Positions 48,794 to 58,400 of a stretch of DNA of 64,000 nucleotides are shown here, one piece after another. The position numbers and the translations under genes are program-made. Origin of the DNA: an uncultured Ruminococcus sp. (GTDB lineage Bacteria; Bacillota; Clostridia; Oscillospirales; Ruminococcaceae); NCBI GenBank assembly GCA_944386525.1, contig CALXBL010000003.1:1-64000 (forward strand), written 5' to 3'. Numbering within the stretch: position 1 is the first letter of the stretch; every line of letters starts with the position of its first letter. The notes beneath the pieces are model-generated. The model was given only the letters and a program-made list of their open reading frames with translations. It made no database searches and was not told the DNA's origin.

Positions 48794-51320
48794 ACCAGCT
48801 TCCTCCCATATTCACCTCAGCAGTCAGCGGAACGGTGAAGTCGGCCACATTCTGCATTTCCTCGCTGAGTATCTTTGCAGCTTTCGGGGCGAGTTCACGG
48901 GGCGTTTCCACGATAAGCTCGTCGTGCACCTGCAAAATGAGCCTTGCCTTTGGCACTTCCTCACGCAGGCGTTCGTAGACTCTCACCATAGCCATTTTGA
49001 TTATATCGGCAGCCGTACCTTGAATTGGCGTATTCATGGCGATACGTTTTCCTGCGGCCTGCACCATTTTATTTGACTGTCTCAGCTCCGGAACGGGTCT
49101 GCGGCGTTTAAAATATGTTGAAACGTAGCCATCAGTCTTACCGTTTTGGACTATCTGCTCCATGAACTCATTTACTTTCGGGTATTTTGCAAGGTAGTTC
49201 CGGATATATCTGTTAGCCTCGTAGACGGAAACGCCTATGTCCTTTGACAGTGAAAATGCGCCTATTCCGTAGATTATGCCGAAGTTTACGGCTTTAGCGG
49301 CGTTTCTCATCTCGGAGGTGACCATTTCGGGCGGCATATCAAAGACCTGAGCTGCCGTTGCCCTGTGGATGTCCTCGCCGCTTAAAAAGGCAGCCTGCAT
49401 ATTTTCGTCACCGCATAGATTTGCGAGTATGCGCAGTTCAATCTGGCTGTAGTCGGCGTCCAGCAGGATATTGCCCTCCTCCGCAAGGAAGAATTTCCGC
49501 ATATTCATTCCAAGGCTTGTGCGGACGGGTATGTTCTGCATATTTGGCTCAGTTGAGGATATGCGTCCTGTGCGTGTTTCGGTCTGTTTGAATACTGAGT
49601 GGATTCGTCCGTCCTTGTCCACAGTTTTTAGCAGGCCGTCCACATAGGTGGATTTGAGCTTTGAGAACTGCCGCCACTTTAAAACATAGTCAACTATTTT
49701 GTATTCCCCACGCAGATTTTCAAGTATCTCAGCGCTGGTGGAGTAGCCTGTTTTGGTTTTCTTGCCATGGGGAAGTCCCATCTCCGAAAAGAGCACTTCG
49801 CCAAGCTGCTTTGGAGAACCTATCTTAAACTCATGACCTGCCTCATCAAAGACAAGCTGCTGCATTTCCTCTATCTGCTCCGACAGATACACGCCGAATT
49901 CCTTTACGCCATTTTTATCAACTTTAACACCGGTGTGCTCCATGGCGGCAAGGACTTCCGTGAGCTTAAGTTCCATTTTGTAAAGCTCAGTCTGTTCCTG
50001 TTCATCTATGAGTTTTTCCATTTTATCGCAGAGCGTATTAAGGACTGCAATATCCGCAAGTTCTCCCTTTGGATATGCTATATGGTATGTGACGCACAGT
50101 CTGTCGATAGTATATTCCGACGTGGTAGGGTTGAGGATATATGCTGATATTTCTCCGTCGGAGCAGAGATTTTTAAGCTCCGTGCCGTGCTCCAGACAAT
50201 ACCTGTAGTGGAGCTTGGCGGAGAACGTACGCTTTTTTAAGCTGCTGCTGAGGAAGTCTAAGATGAGCTCCTGCTCCTCGGAATGGTAGACCGTATCATC
50301 AGCAAACAGCGTAAGTCTTGTGCCGTCGAAGAGATATGGTACCGGCTCAGCCTTTTCCATGAGAGCTTTCAACACGCCGTCGTCGAGAGTCTTTTCATCA
50401 AATTTCGTCTCCGGCGCAGCCGCAGAAGCTTCAGCAGTTTCCGTTTCAGCAGGGATGTTTTCACCGGTAAGCTCGAGCTTTGAGATAAGCTTTGCCATTT
50501 CCAGCTCCAGCAGCAGCTCACGGAGCTGAGAGCCTTTTACCTCGCCCTTGTCGTAGTCGGAGAGCTTCTGGGGAATGGGTGCGTCCTTTACAATAGTGGC
50601 AAGCCACTTGCTTTTTTCGGCGTCGGTCTTTCCTGTAGTCAGTTTTGTGTAAACGCCCTTTGTAAGTCCGGCGCTGTCGATATTTTCATAGAGGTTTTCG
50701 ATAGTGCGCCATTTTTGAATAAGGCTGGACGCAGTTTTCTGTCCTATGCCGGCAACTCCCGATATATTGTCGGAGCTGTCGCCCATGAGGGCTTTAAGAT
50801 CAATCATAGAGAGCGGTGGAAAGCCGTAGTCCTCAGTAAATTTTTCGGGGGTATAGATGATGGTGTCCTTATTTGTGACAAGCCTGACGGTAACGTTTTC
50901 GTCTACAAGCTGGAGACTGTCCCTGTCTCCGGTGACGATATGACATTCAGATTCCTGCTCCGTGCATATACGTGCAAGCGTACCGAGTATATCGTCGGCC
51001 TCGTACCCTTCGCAGGTGACAACAGGAACTCCCATAAGTGTGAGTATTTCCTTAACATAGGGAAGCTGCATAGCAAGCTCATCTGGCATACCCTTGCGTC
51101 CGGCTTTGTAGGTATCCACCATTTTGTGGCGGAATGTGGGAGCTTTAAGGTCAAATGCAGCCACGATGCGGTCGGGCTTTACCTCGGATATATGCTTGAA
51201 GTAGATGTTCATAAAGCCGAAAATGGCGTTGGTGTATACACCCTTTTGGTTTGAAAGCAGTCTTATCCCGTAGAATGCACGGTTAAGGATACTATTTCCA
51301 TCAATAGCTAATAAGCGCAT
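48777..51320 (-). CDS. polA: DNA polymerase I
   Basis: 847 residues from ATG 51320, nine bases after GGAGG; an in-frame upstream ATG is rejected. The 5'-3' exonuclease domain occupies about 1-290 (LLAIDGNSILNRAFYG, GYEADDILGT, MGDSSDNISGV). The central domain (about 300-460) shows no DxE exonuclease pair; where E. coli has FDTET this protein reads PYLFDGTRL, so proofreading is probably lost, as in Bacillus-type enzymes. The polymerase domain has DADYSQIELR, KAVNFGIIYGI and QVHDELIVE. Followed by rimI. Promoter candidate at 51358-51386. Confidence 0.96.
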   Translation of the reverse strand: MRLLAIDGNSILNRAFYGIRLLSNQKGVYTNAIFGFMNIYFKHISEVKPDRIVAAFDLKAPTFRHKMVDTYKAGRKGMPDELAMQLPYVKEILTLMGVPVVTCEGYEADDILGTLARICTEQESECHIVTGDRDSLQLVDENVTVRLVTNKDTIIYTPEKFTEDYGFPPLSMIDLKALMGDSSDNISGVAGIGQKTASSLIQKWRTIENLYENIDSAGLTKGVYTKLTTGKTDAEKSKWLATIVKDAPIPQKLSDYDKGEVKGSQLRELLLELEMAKLISKLELTGENIPAETETAEASAAAPETKFDEKTLDDGVLKALMEKAEPVPYLFDGTRLTLFADDTVYHSEEQELILDFLSSSLKKRTFSAKLHYRYCLEHGTELKNLCSDGEISAYILNPTTSEYTIDRLCVTYHIAYPKGELADIAVLNTLCDKMEKLIDEQEQTELYKMELKLTEVLAAMEHTGVKVDKNGVKEFGVYLSEQIEEMQQLVFDEAGHEFKIGSPKQLGEVLFSEMGLPHGKKTKTGYSTSAEILENLRGEYKIVDYVLKWRQFSKLKSTYVDGLLKTVDKDGRIHSVFKQTETRTGRISSTEPNMQNIPVRTSLGMNMRKFFLAEEGNILLDADYSQIELRILANLCGDENMQAAFLSGEDIHRATAAQVFDMPPEMVTSEMRNAAKAVNFGIIYGIGAFSLSKDIGVSVYEANRYIRNYLAKYPKVNEFMEQIVQNGKTDGYVSTYFKRRRPVPELRQSNKMVQAAGKRIAMNTPIQGTAADIIKMAMVRVYERLREEVPKARLILQVHDELIVETPRELAPKAAKILSEEMQNVADFTVPLTAEVNMGGSWYDAKG

Positions 51321-51357
51321 TTTTATATTAACCTCCGTGACAGTAGTTATCCACTCC

Positions 51358-51386
51358 ATTATACCACATTCCGGCTAAAAAGAAAA
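51358..51386 (-). promoter_or_regulatory. Candidate promoter of polA-rimI-tsaD
   Basis: TATAAT (51363-51358 on the minus strand) preceded by TG and, after 17 bases, a weak -35 TTTTCT (51386-51381). It lies in the 29-base gap between gerAC and the upstream end of polA leader and would separate housekeeping polA from the sporulation genes. Confidence 0.5.
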
Positions 51387-51389
51387 GGG

Positions 51390-52322
51390 TTATTTTTCAC
51401 GAACATCTATTTCAAATACAGCAGTTCTCATTACAGTATCAAAATCATGCTGTGCGTAGTATTCTGAGCAGTCACGTGCAATGGCAGCTTCTATGCCGAA
51501 GACATCGGCTCTCATGCTTTCGGCTGTTTCATCTATGGCGGACTGACAGTAAGCCTTTATCATATTGCAGGCTGCATTTGTGTTGCCTTTGCCTTTTATT
51601 TTTACCTCTGCTTTTATGTGAGGTATACCCTTTATTATCTGCGCACTTACATCGGTGCAGGCGGAGTAGACCTGAAAGCTTTCAGTACCGTTTTCGCCTG
51701 TTACAGTGATTCTTTCTGGGTGGTTGTCACCTCTGAGCCACACAAGACCAATTGTTGCTCTCTGTGAGAGTATCCCGAGGATATTTTGTCCGTCGGTTAT
51801 GCACATACTGATACCATCTTCAGTGAGCAGCGGTGCAAGAGCTTTACCGTCGGCGGATTGAAGCTCCTTTAGTATGGTGAAAAGGTCTGTTTGTGGTATA
51901 TTTCCCTTTTCAGTCCCCAGCTTAAGGCTGTCGGTGAGTTTGGTGGTATCGGTATCTTCCGATATATCCTCACCCTGGAGCAGCAAGAGCCGGCAGCCCG
52001 GTGAGAGCCTGTATTCATCAAGACAGTTCATAAGACCGCTGCTGTCCATGGGTGACTTAAGACACAAAAGTTCAGTATGCCCCAGAAATATTTCACGGCC
52101 TGTCCTTACGGCTGCGTTTTCAGTGGCGGAGAATATATCCTTTCCCACGCCCTCAACCAGTTCACCGGTTCCCTCAAACAGGAAGAGTTCAAGGCTTGTG
52201 TACTCTCCGGCGTCAAGGACTGCACTCTGGACGTAGATACGCTCTCTCACCTCGGCAGTTCCTCCGGTGCAGCCTGTTGCAAAGATAAGAGCTGCACACA
52301 GGCAGAATATTCTTTTTATCAT
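51390..52322 (-). CDS. gerAC: Ger(x)C family germination lipoprotein (GerAC)
   Basis: 310 residues. The C subunit of a spore germinant receptor. Lipoprotein signal with lipobox ATGC at about residues 15-18. The family pattern follows: ERIYVQSAVLDAG, FSATENAAVRTGREIFLGHTELLCL, and the C-terminal domain with IKGIPHIKAEVKIKG. GGAGTG precedes ATG 52322, overlapping gerAB by four bases. Confidence 0.92.
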   Translation of the reverse strand: MIKRIFCLCAALIFATGCTGGTAEVRERIYVQSAVLDAGEYTSLELFLFEGTGELVEGVGKDIFSATENAAVRTGREIFLGHTELLCLKSPMDSSGLMNCLDEYRLSPGCRLLLLQGEDISEDTDTTKLTDSLKLGTEKGNIPQTDLFTILKELQSADGKALAPLLTEDGISMCITDGQNILGILSQRATIGLVWLRGDNHPERITVTGENGTESFQVYSACTDVSAQIIKGIPHIKAEVKIKGKGNTNAACNMIKAYCQSAIDETAESMRADVFGIEAAIARDCSEYYAQHDFDTVMRTAVFEIDVREK

Positions 52323-53323
52323 GAGGCTCTACACTCCTTTTTCTTTTTAATGAGAAGCCACAGCGGCACTGTAAAGGTCAGGAATACGATTGGCAAAATG
52401 CAAAATGGACTTCCTGTATATCCGATAAAGCCGAATAAAGTGCCTGCGCCAATCATAAGCAGCAGAGCTATAATGCTCCTGAGTTTTAACCTTGGGAAGA
52501 TCGTGCCCATAATATGCGCCGACAGCACTGTGAACATTGTTATCCTGAGCGTGCACAGCAACACGAATACAATGAGATATATGGCGTCGGCACGCTGAGC
52601 GGCAAGAGGCTGGGATACAGATGTGAGCAGGAAGAACGGATACTCACCGTATGATGCAAGTCCTCCCAGAACCGCCGCACAGAGCAGCTGTACTATCTCC
52701 CACAGCAAAAGCCCTATGGGCAGGAACATGAGTCTTTTGGCAGGTCTGTCCTCTCTGGTGAAGCTCATGAGCACAAAGAAAACCGGCAGGGAATCACTTA
52801 GCATAAGGTTTTCTACTGCGCCTGAGAATGCTCCCGAGCTTTCTGCAAGGGATATTGAGGATATATCCATCCTCTGCCATGCACCTATTAGAAGTATTAC
52901 AAGAGTTATTCCAAGGAATCCTGCGGTAAATGTGGCTGCCCTTGAAAAGGTGCGCAGTCCCAGAGATGAGGTGTAGAGACAGACTATACCTATGAGTACT
53001 GCCGTTATCAGTGAGCCTGAATAGGGCAGTGAAAGCTGTTCGGCGCTGTTCCAGATGAGTACGAAAGAGATTCCGCCCCGTGCGATAAAGTAGAGCACAA
53101 ATATAACCGGCAGTACAAAATGGCGTTCCTTGCAGTAGCTGCTCAGCGAAAAGCCGTTTTTGTATAGTACCATCGCCGGTATGCACAGCAGCAGCTTTAT
53201 ACCAAAGCCTATGGCAGTGCCAGCCATTGCAGGAAGTCCCGTATCGGCAGACAGACACATTATCATAAAAGCCTCCGAGAGCAGGAGTATACAGGTGAGT
53301 TGACCGGAGCTGATTCTATTCAT
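52319..53323 (-). CDS. gerAB: GerAB family germinant permease subunit
   Basis: 334 residues from ATG 53323, directly after GGAGGAAT; an in-frame ATG 51 bases upstream is rejected. Ten hydrophobic segments, APC-superfamily fold, family opening ISSGQLTCILLLSEAFMIM. It forms the germinant-binding subunit in the spore inner membrane. Overlaps gerAA by eight bases and gerAC by four. Confidence 0.9.
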   Translation of the reverse strand: MNRISSGQLTCILLLSEAFMIMCLSADTGLPAMAGTAIGFGIKLLLCIPAMVLYKNGFSLSSYCKERHFVLPVIFVLYFIARGGISFVLIWNSAEQLSLPYSGSLITAVLIGIVCLYTSSLGLRTFSRAATFTAGFLGITLVILLIGAWQRMDISSISLAESSGAFSGAVENLMLSDSLPVFFVLMSFTREDRPAKRLMFLPIGLLLWEIVQLLCAAVLGGLASYGEYPFFLLTSVSQPLAAQRADAIYLIVFVLLCTLRITMFTVLSAHIMGTIFPRLKLRSIIALLLMIGAGTLFGFIGYTGSPFCILPIVFLTFTVPLWLLIKKKKECRAS

Positions 53324-54770
53324 GATATTCCTCCACGGTAAAGTGACCTTTCTGCATTGTCCTGAATCCAACACGTGTTGCTACATCACGCATTGACCTT
53401 ATCCTTAAAGGTGCAATTGGAGCAGTAAACGGATAGCCAAAGCTTTCGCCGGCGCATATATTGAATAGCGTTATGCTTCCAAGCAGACCTATCCCGAAAA
53501 GACCTAAGAATCCGCCGGCAAGTATAAAAAGCAGTCTTAGTACTGTAAGCGGCTGGTTAAGGTCGGGCAGGGCAAATCCGCTTATTACAGCAATGGCAGT
53601 AACTGTCAGCATGGGGGTGCTTATAAGTCCCGACGAGACTGCTGCGTCACCTATGATAAGACCTGCCACAATGCTCACTGAACCGCCAACAGCCTTCGGG
53701 AGTCTTAGTCCTGCCTCACGCACTATCTCATACACAAGCAAAACGCCTATTGCCTCAGCCATAAGGGATACTGGAGCGTTTTCCTCAGCCTTTGCAAGGA
53801 TAAGGAGCAGTGTTCGGTTAAGAAGCTCCGGGTGATGAAGGGCAACCGCTACATAAAGGGCAGGCAGAAGAAGTGATATGAAAAATGCAAGGTATTTTAT
53901 GAGCCTTATGCACGTGGTGTAGTATGGACGGAAGCTGTAGTCGTCCATGGTCTGGAAGCTCTCGCACATTAGTTTTGGTACAGTGATGGCATAGGGTATG
54001 CCGTCGATGAGTATGCCGACTCTGCCCTCAAGGAGCTTTCCGCACAGTACATCTGGCCGCTGGGTAGTGCCCACTGTATCAAAGAGACAACCCGTCTTGT
54101 TTTCAAGAAACGGCTGTAGATAGCCTGTTGAAAGTACGCTTTCAAGTTCCGTGCCGTTTAGTCTTTCCTTTATCTCATCAACAAGGCTTTCTGGAACTCT
54201 GTCGTACATATAGCAAAGGCATATATCGGTCTGTGACTTGTCGCCGATGGGCATAAGCTCCATTTTCAGGAATGGAGTTTTCATACGTCTGCGCACAAGG
54301 GACATATTCATTCTTATGACCTCTATAAATCCCTCACGTGCGCCCATCACGTTGCTTTCGCCCGATGGCTCTGATACCGACCTTTTCTCATACCCCTGAA
54401 CGCCAAACACAAGAGCCTTGGAGGCTCCGTGTATTATTACTATGGCAAAGCCGGAATTCAGAAATCTGAAAAAGTCACGGTAATTATCAGCCACACTTCT
54501 GTCGAGGGACAGGAGCAGTCGGTCTTGTATGTGTGATATGAGTCTTTCGGCTGTTGGATTGGGTATATCCACATGAGTTATAGGTTCAAGGATAAGCTCC
54601 GTTATCATCATTGTGGAGACCATGCCCTCGCAGGTGACAAGAGCCGCCGGAACGCCGCTCAGCAGAAATTCATTCACCATAAGATCCGAGCCGCCGCCTG
54701 TTATCTCCCTTAGTCTCCGGATATTCTGCTGAAGATCGGGGTGTATTGTTTCGTTGGCAAAGTCGTTCAT
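53316..54770 (-). CDS. gerAA: Spore germination receptor subunit GerAA
   Basis: 484 residues. Large soluble N-terminal domain with DLMVNEFLLSGVPAALVTCEGM and GRVGILIDGIPYAITVPKLM, then about five membrane helices (LLPALYVAVALHHPELL, IGVLLVYEIVREAGLRLPKAVG). GerA subunits assemble into the pentameric channel opened by nutrients. AAAGGCGG precedes ATG 54770. First gene of the AA-AB-AC operon. A candidate sigma-G promoter is at 54800-54828. Germinant not predictable. Confidence 0.94.
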   Translation of the reverse strand: MNDFANETIHPDLQQNIRRLREITGGGSDLMVNEFLLSGVPAALVTCEGMVSTMMITELILEPITHVDIPNPTAERLISHIQDRLLLSLDRSVADNYRDFFRFLNSGFAIVIIHGASKALVFGVQGYEKRSVSEPSGESNVMGAREGFIEVIRMNMSLVRRRMKTPFLKMELMPIGDKSQTDICLCYMYDRVPESLVDEIKERLNGTELESVLSTGYLQPFLENKTGCLFDTVGTTQRPDVLCGKLLEGRVGILIDGIPYAITVPKLMCESFQTMDDYSFRPYYTTCIRLIKYLAFFISLLLPALYVAVALHHPELLNRTLLLILAKAEENAPVSLMAEAIGVLLVYEIVREAGLRLPKAVGGSVSIVAGLIIGDAAVSSGLISTPMLTVTAIAVISGFALPDLNQPLTVLRLLFILAGGFLGLFGIGLLGSITLFNICAGESFGYPFTAPIAPLRIRSMRDVATRVGFRTMQKGHFTVEEYHE

Positions 54771-54799
54771 ATATATGCCGCCTTTCTATCGCTTTTCAT

Positions 54800-54828
54800 T
54801 AGGTTATGTCAAAATCAGGAGGTTATAC
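54800..54828 (-). promoter_or_regulatory. Candidate sigma-G promoter of gerA
   Basis: On the minus strand GTATA (54828-54824), 17 bases, TAACCTA (54806-54800). The -35 fits sigma-G (GHATR); the -10 fits CATNHTA with two mismatches. Spacing equals that of the BofC-like and spoIIQ-like candidates. Confidence 0.35.
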
Positions 54829-54835
54829 GAAAGGG

Positions 54836-54864
54836 TTGCATTTTGTTGCGATGTGTGTTATACT
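54836..54864 (+). promoter_or_regulatory. Promoter of the CapA-like gene
   Basis: TTGCAT (54836-54841) and TATACT (54859-54864), 17-base spacer; the sequence ATGTGTGTTATA before and in the -10 repeats that of the SseB-gene promoter at 8411. Confidence 0.75.
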
Positions 54865-54913
54865 GTAAGTAATAGTATCATTAGATGATGCTCTCAAAAA
54901 AAGGAGGTAAAAT

Positions 54914-56200
54914 ATGTACATAAAAAAGTTTATAGCTGCCGGTATATCCATGCTGCTGCTTTGTGCAGCATCGGGCTGCAGGTCTATCGACAACAGCGAA
55001 AATGCAAGGATTCCTGCCGGAATGCAGAACGACGGCACTCAGGATGCAACTACCACAATCAGTGATGGCATGGACGGCTCTGTTGCTCGTGAGGAGGCTA
55101 CTATTGCCAATGTAAAACAGACCGGCGGCGAGGTGCGTGTGATAGCTGCAGGAGACAATCTGGTGCAGACAGCAGTTTATAATTCAGCTGCTGCTCATGC
55201 CGAAGACGGCGAGAGCTACAACTTCGACTACTGCTACGAGGGAATAAGGGATGTTGTATCACAGGGCGATATAAGCATAATAAATCAGGAGACCCTTATC
55301 TGCGACGACCCTGATATTGAGATAAGCGGCAGTAACTATAACTTCAACTCTCCGGCTGAGCTGGGACCAGCCATTCTGAATGCCGGCTTTAATGTTGTGT
55401 CTATGAGCAACAATCATCTGCTTGACAAGGGTGTTGACGGTCTTTCAGCCTGCCTTGACTACTGGGAACAGATGGAGGCTGATAATCCCGATCTGCTTAC
55501 ATACGGAGTTTACAGGGACGAGGCCGATATGAACGATATCCGCATAAAAGAGGTGAACGGCGTAAAAATCGCATTCCTTGCCTACACGGAGAATATCAAC
55601 GGCTACACCGTTCCTGAGGATTCAGATATACAAATAGTGCTCACATCTGAAAGCGAAGTCATAAAATCTCAGATAGAGGCTGCAAACGAAGTGGCAGACG
55701 CTGTTATTGTATCGGCTCACTGGGGCGTTGAGGACACATTTGAGGTGACCGACGGCGTAAAGCAGCAGGCTCAGAATATGATAGAATGGGGCGCAGATGT
55801 TATCATAGGAACACATCCCCACGTTCCCCAGACTATGGAGTACCTGACACGTGAGGACGGCACACAGGGATTTGTGTTCTACTCCCTTGGAAATCTTATT
55901 TCCGCAATGACATGGAATATCAACATCATAGGTGAGATAGCTGACTTTAACATAGTAGTCGACTCGCAGGGAAATACTACTATCGAGGACGTAAAGGTAA
56001 TGCCTGTTATAACTCAGTATGACGACGGATATCTGAGCAACCTCAGACTTGTCATGTACAAGGACTACACCGATGAGCTTATGGAGGCGCATGGACTGCC
56101 TTATGCGATGTATGACCAGTATTATGCGGAGTGGAACAGGGAACGCATAAAGGAGCTTATCGACACAGCCATACCGGCAGAGTACCAGAAGCTTGACTAA
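54914..56200 (+). CDS. CapA-like metallophosphoesterase lipoprotein
   Basis: 428 residues. A lipoprotein signal with lipobox AASGC (Cys about 22), then a short linker, then the CapA/PgsA phosphoesterase fold: AAGDNLV, INQETLIC, NFNSPAELGPAILNAGFNVVSMSNNHLLDKG (landmark MSNNHLLDKG), SAHWGVE and GTHPHVPQ, which are the metal-binding motifs. CapA proteins are linked to poly-gamma-glutamate export, but no capB or capC is present here, so the substrate is unknown. AAGGAGG precedes ATG 54914. Monocistronic or leading into the MoxR operon by read-through. Confidence 0.9.
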   Translation: MYIKKFIAAGISMLLLCAASGCRSIDNSENARIPAGMQNDGTQDATTTISDGMDGSVAREEATIANVKQTGGEVRVIAAGDNLVQTAVYNSAAAHAEDGESYNFDYCYEGIRDVVSQGDISIINQETLICDDPDIEISGSNYNFNSPAELGPAILNAGFNVVSMSNNHLLDKGVDGLSACLDYWEQMEADNPDLLTYGVYRDEADMNDIRIKEVNGVKIAFLAYTENINGYTVPEDSDIQIVLTSESEVIKSQIEAANEVADAVIVSAHWGVEDTFEVTDGVKQQAQNMIEWGADVIIGTHPHVPQTMEYLTREDGTQGFVFYSLGNLISAMTWNINIIGEIADFNIVVDSQGNTTIEDVKVMPVITQYDDGYLSNLRLVMYKDYTDELMEAHGLPYAMYDQYYAEWNRERIKELIDTAIPAEYQKLD

Positions 56201-56212
56201 AGCGCATAGAAC

Positions 56213-56257
56213 CGGGATTCCAATGTGGCTCGACTCTTTGGCGGAGTCCATAGGCAG
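56213..56257 (+). repeat. GGGATTCC-family intergenic repeat
   Basis: CGGGATTCCA, then CTTTGGCGGAGTCC-AT-AGGCAGC-GCC. It shares both halves with the minus strand of 1801-1861 in the same order. An internal hairpin forms from GACTC (56232-56236) and GAGTC (56244-56248). Confidence 0.6.
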
Positions 56258-56314
56258 CGCCCATGATAGCCTTAGGGATACTCATTGATTCAATAGACGG
56301 TTTTTTACGATTTA

Positions 56315-56346
56315 AGCAGTGCAGTTCAATGCTGCGCTGCTTTTTT
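56315..56346 (+). terminator. Terminator or attenuator directly before the MoxR gene
   Basis: AGCAGTGCAG (56315-56324) pairs with CTGCGCTGCT (56332-56341) around TTCAATG, followed by TTTTTT. The MoxR ribosome binding site begins five bases later and ATG 56362 is 15 bases on, so no promoter fits between. Confidence 0.85.
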
Positions 56347-56361
56347 AGAAGGAGGAAAAAT

Positions 56362-57309
56362 ATGCTCATAAAAGAACTTTCAGAGATGATACATCAAAAC
56401 ATAGAAAAATGCATAAAGGGCAAGGGTGATATCATAGATAAGGTGACTATCGCCGTGCTCGCAGGAGGCCACGTGCTCCTCGACGACCTGCCGGGTACGG
56501 GTAAGACTACTCTTGCAAAGTGTCTTGCAGCATCTGTGGACGGAGAATTCCGGCGTGTTCAGTTCACGCCCGACCTGCTGCCATCTGACATAACAGGCGT
56601 GAGCATATACGACCAGAGATCTAATGGATTTAGTTTCCGCAAGGGCGCAGTATTCACAAATATACTCCTTGCGGACGAGATAAACCGTGCAGCTCCCAGA
56701 ACACAGTCTGCCCTTATGGAGTGCATGGAGGAGAGACAGGTAACCTGCGATGGTGAGACATATGAGCTGCCCGAGCCTTTTCTTGTTATCGCAACTCAAA
56801 ATCCCGTGGAGCTTGCAGGAACGTATCCTCTGCCGGAGGCTCAGCTTGACAGATTTATGATGTGCCTGAGCATGGGATATCCTGAGCGTGACTCAGAACT
56901 GGAGATGCTTACAAACGCCCTTAAAGGCGTACCGGAGCTTTCAGCAGTTACTGACTGCAGTGCGCTTATTGCAGCACGCAGGGAGCTTGCGGACATAAAG
57001 ATATCAAAGGCAGTGCAGGATTATCTGCTTGATATTGCTGCTGCAACGAGAAACGATGGGGATATCAGAACAGGACTTAGCCCCAGAGGTCTAATAGCTC
57101 TTGCAGACGCCTCACGGGGATATGCAGCTATCATGGGCAGGAACTACGCTACTCCTGATGACGTTAAAGCTGTAGCTGCCGATGTTATTGCTCACAGGCT
57201 GATTTTAAAGGGCGCAGCCTATGCCAGCAGGCTTCCCGAAAAGCGCAGGGCAGTACAGGGTATACTTGAGCGTGTGGACGTGCCTAAGGATATGACATGG
57301 AACTGCTGA
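56362..57309 (+). CDS. MoxR family AAA+ ATPase
   Basis: 315 residues from ATG 56362, with AAGGAGG upstream. Walker A LPGTGKTTLA (about 43-52), Walker B LADEINRA, sensor region ATQNPVE and the lid domain TGLSPRGLIALADASRGYA. MoxR ATPases act as chaperones, often for VWA-domain partners. Here it leads a three-gene operon with DUF58 and DUF4129-like membrane genes, overlapping the DUF58 gene by 13 bases. No transglutaminase gene, often found in such operons, is present. Role unknown; envelope quality control is a guess. Confidence 0.92.
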   Translation: MLIKELSEMIHQNIEKCIKGKGDIIDKVTIAVLAGGHVLLDDLPGTGKTTLAKCLAASVDGEFRRVQFTPDLLPSDITGVSIYDQRSNGFSFRKGAVFTNILLADEINRAAPRTQSALMECMEERQVTCDGETYELPEPFLVIATQNPVELAGTYPLPEAQLDRFMMCLSMGYPERDSELEMLTNALKGVPELSAVTDCSALIAARRELADIKISKAVQDYLLDIAAATRNDGDIRTGLSPRGLIALADASRGYAAIMGRNYATPDDVKAVAADVIAHRLILKGAAYASRLPEKRRAVQGILERVDVPKDMTWNC

Positions 57310-58400
57310 TAATTGTAATAATAATAGCGGCTGTAGTTTTAGCGGAGCAGTGGTTCTATTCCCGTATGTGCGGAAGATATGTAGGCTATAGCTGCAGGTT
57401 CGACCGTGATACCGCCGAGGAGGGCCAGGAACTGGAGCTTATAGAAACAGCCGAAAATGCCGGAGTTTTACCGCTGCCCTTTATGAAAGCGGAACTCACC
57501 ATACCGGCAGCCATAGAGCCTTTGCAGGGAAAAGGCACGGTCACTGACAGGGACAGATTTATCACAGGCTTTTTTTTGGTGCGGAGTATGAGCCGCATAA
57601 GGCGTGTTCGTAAGGTAAAGGCTCTTGCAAGAGGAGTATATAGCGTGACTGCTGCAAGAGTCCAGACAGGTGACCTTCTGGGCGGCGTGAGGATATCATT
57701 TCCGGCTGAGAGCACCGGCGGCAGACTGACAGTCCTGCCGGTACCTGCTGAAAGCGAGGCGGTCTTTCCCGAAAGGATAAGGCGAAAAGTTGGCGAGACT
57801 ATCGTCCGGAACAGTCTGGTAAGTGATCCATTCTATACGGCAGGTGCAAGGGAATATGAAATGGGTGATCCTGTCTCACGCATACACTGGAAAGCAAGCG
57901 CACATATGCAGCAGCTTATGGTGCGGCAGGAGGAAAGGACAGCTCTGCCTTCAGTGCTGATAATACTGAATGTCCAGTCGGATTCCGAGGAGAGCGGAAA
58001 TTCCTCAGCCGAACCGCAGCTTCAGGAGCACACCATAAGACTATGCGTCCGGTGCATACAGGAGGTGCTCAGCGAGGGCTATAATGTAACTCTTGCAGGC
58101 AATGGCATTACTCCTTTGGGAGAGCCGCTTGTTGTTTCAGGCGTTGATTACGATTCATTCCGCTTTGCTCTTGCGGAGATGTCAACAGATGAGTTTATGC
58201 CGTTCAGGCAGTTTATAAAGCGCTGGGAGACAATTCCCATGGATACGGCTGCAGTCCTCATAACGCCCTACACGGACGATTCGGCGGAAAAGTGGCTTTC
58301 AGTCTGCCGGGAGGCGTCGGTTATAGTATCAGGCGGCGGCAGAGACAGGGCAGGCATTGCCGACAAAATCTTACCCATGCCGGAAAGGAGCGATGCATAA
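57297..58400 (+). CDS. DUF58 domain protein
   Basis: 367 residues. An N-terminal membrane helix (about 3-20, LLIIVIIIAAVVLAEQW), a beta-rich region, then the DUF58/VWA-like core with DPVSRIHWKASAHMQQLMVRQEER (landmark RIHWKASA), and a MIDAS-like strand VLIILNVQSDSE. DUF58 proteins are typical MoxR partners. It overlaps the ATPase gene at the start and its TAA overlaps the next ATG by one base. Confidence 0.9.
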   Translation: MELLIIVIIIAAVVLAEQWFYSRMCGRYVGYSCRFDRDTAEEGQELELIETAENAGVLPLPFMKAELTIPAAIEPLQGKGTVTDRDRFITGFFLVRSMSRIRRVRKVKALARGVYSVTAARVQTGDLLGGVRISFPAESTGGRLTVLPVPAESEAVFPERIRRKVGETIVRNSLVSDPFYTAGAREYEMGDPVSRIHWKASAHMQQLMVRQEERTALPSVLIILNVQSDSEESGNSSAEPQLQEHTIRLCVRCIQEVLSEGYNVTLAGNGITPLGEPLVVSGVDYDSFRFALAEMSTDEFMPFRQFIKRWETIPMDTAAVLITPYTDDSAEKWLSVCREASVIVSGGGRDRAGIADKILPMPERSDA

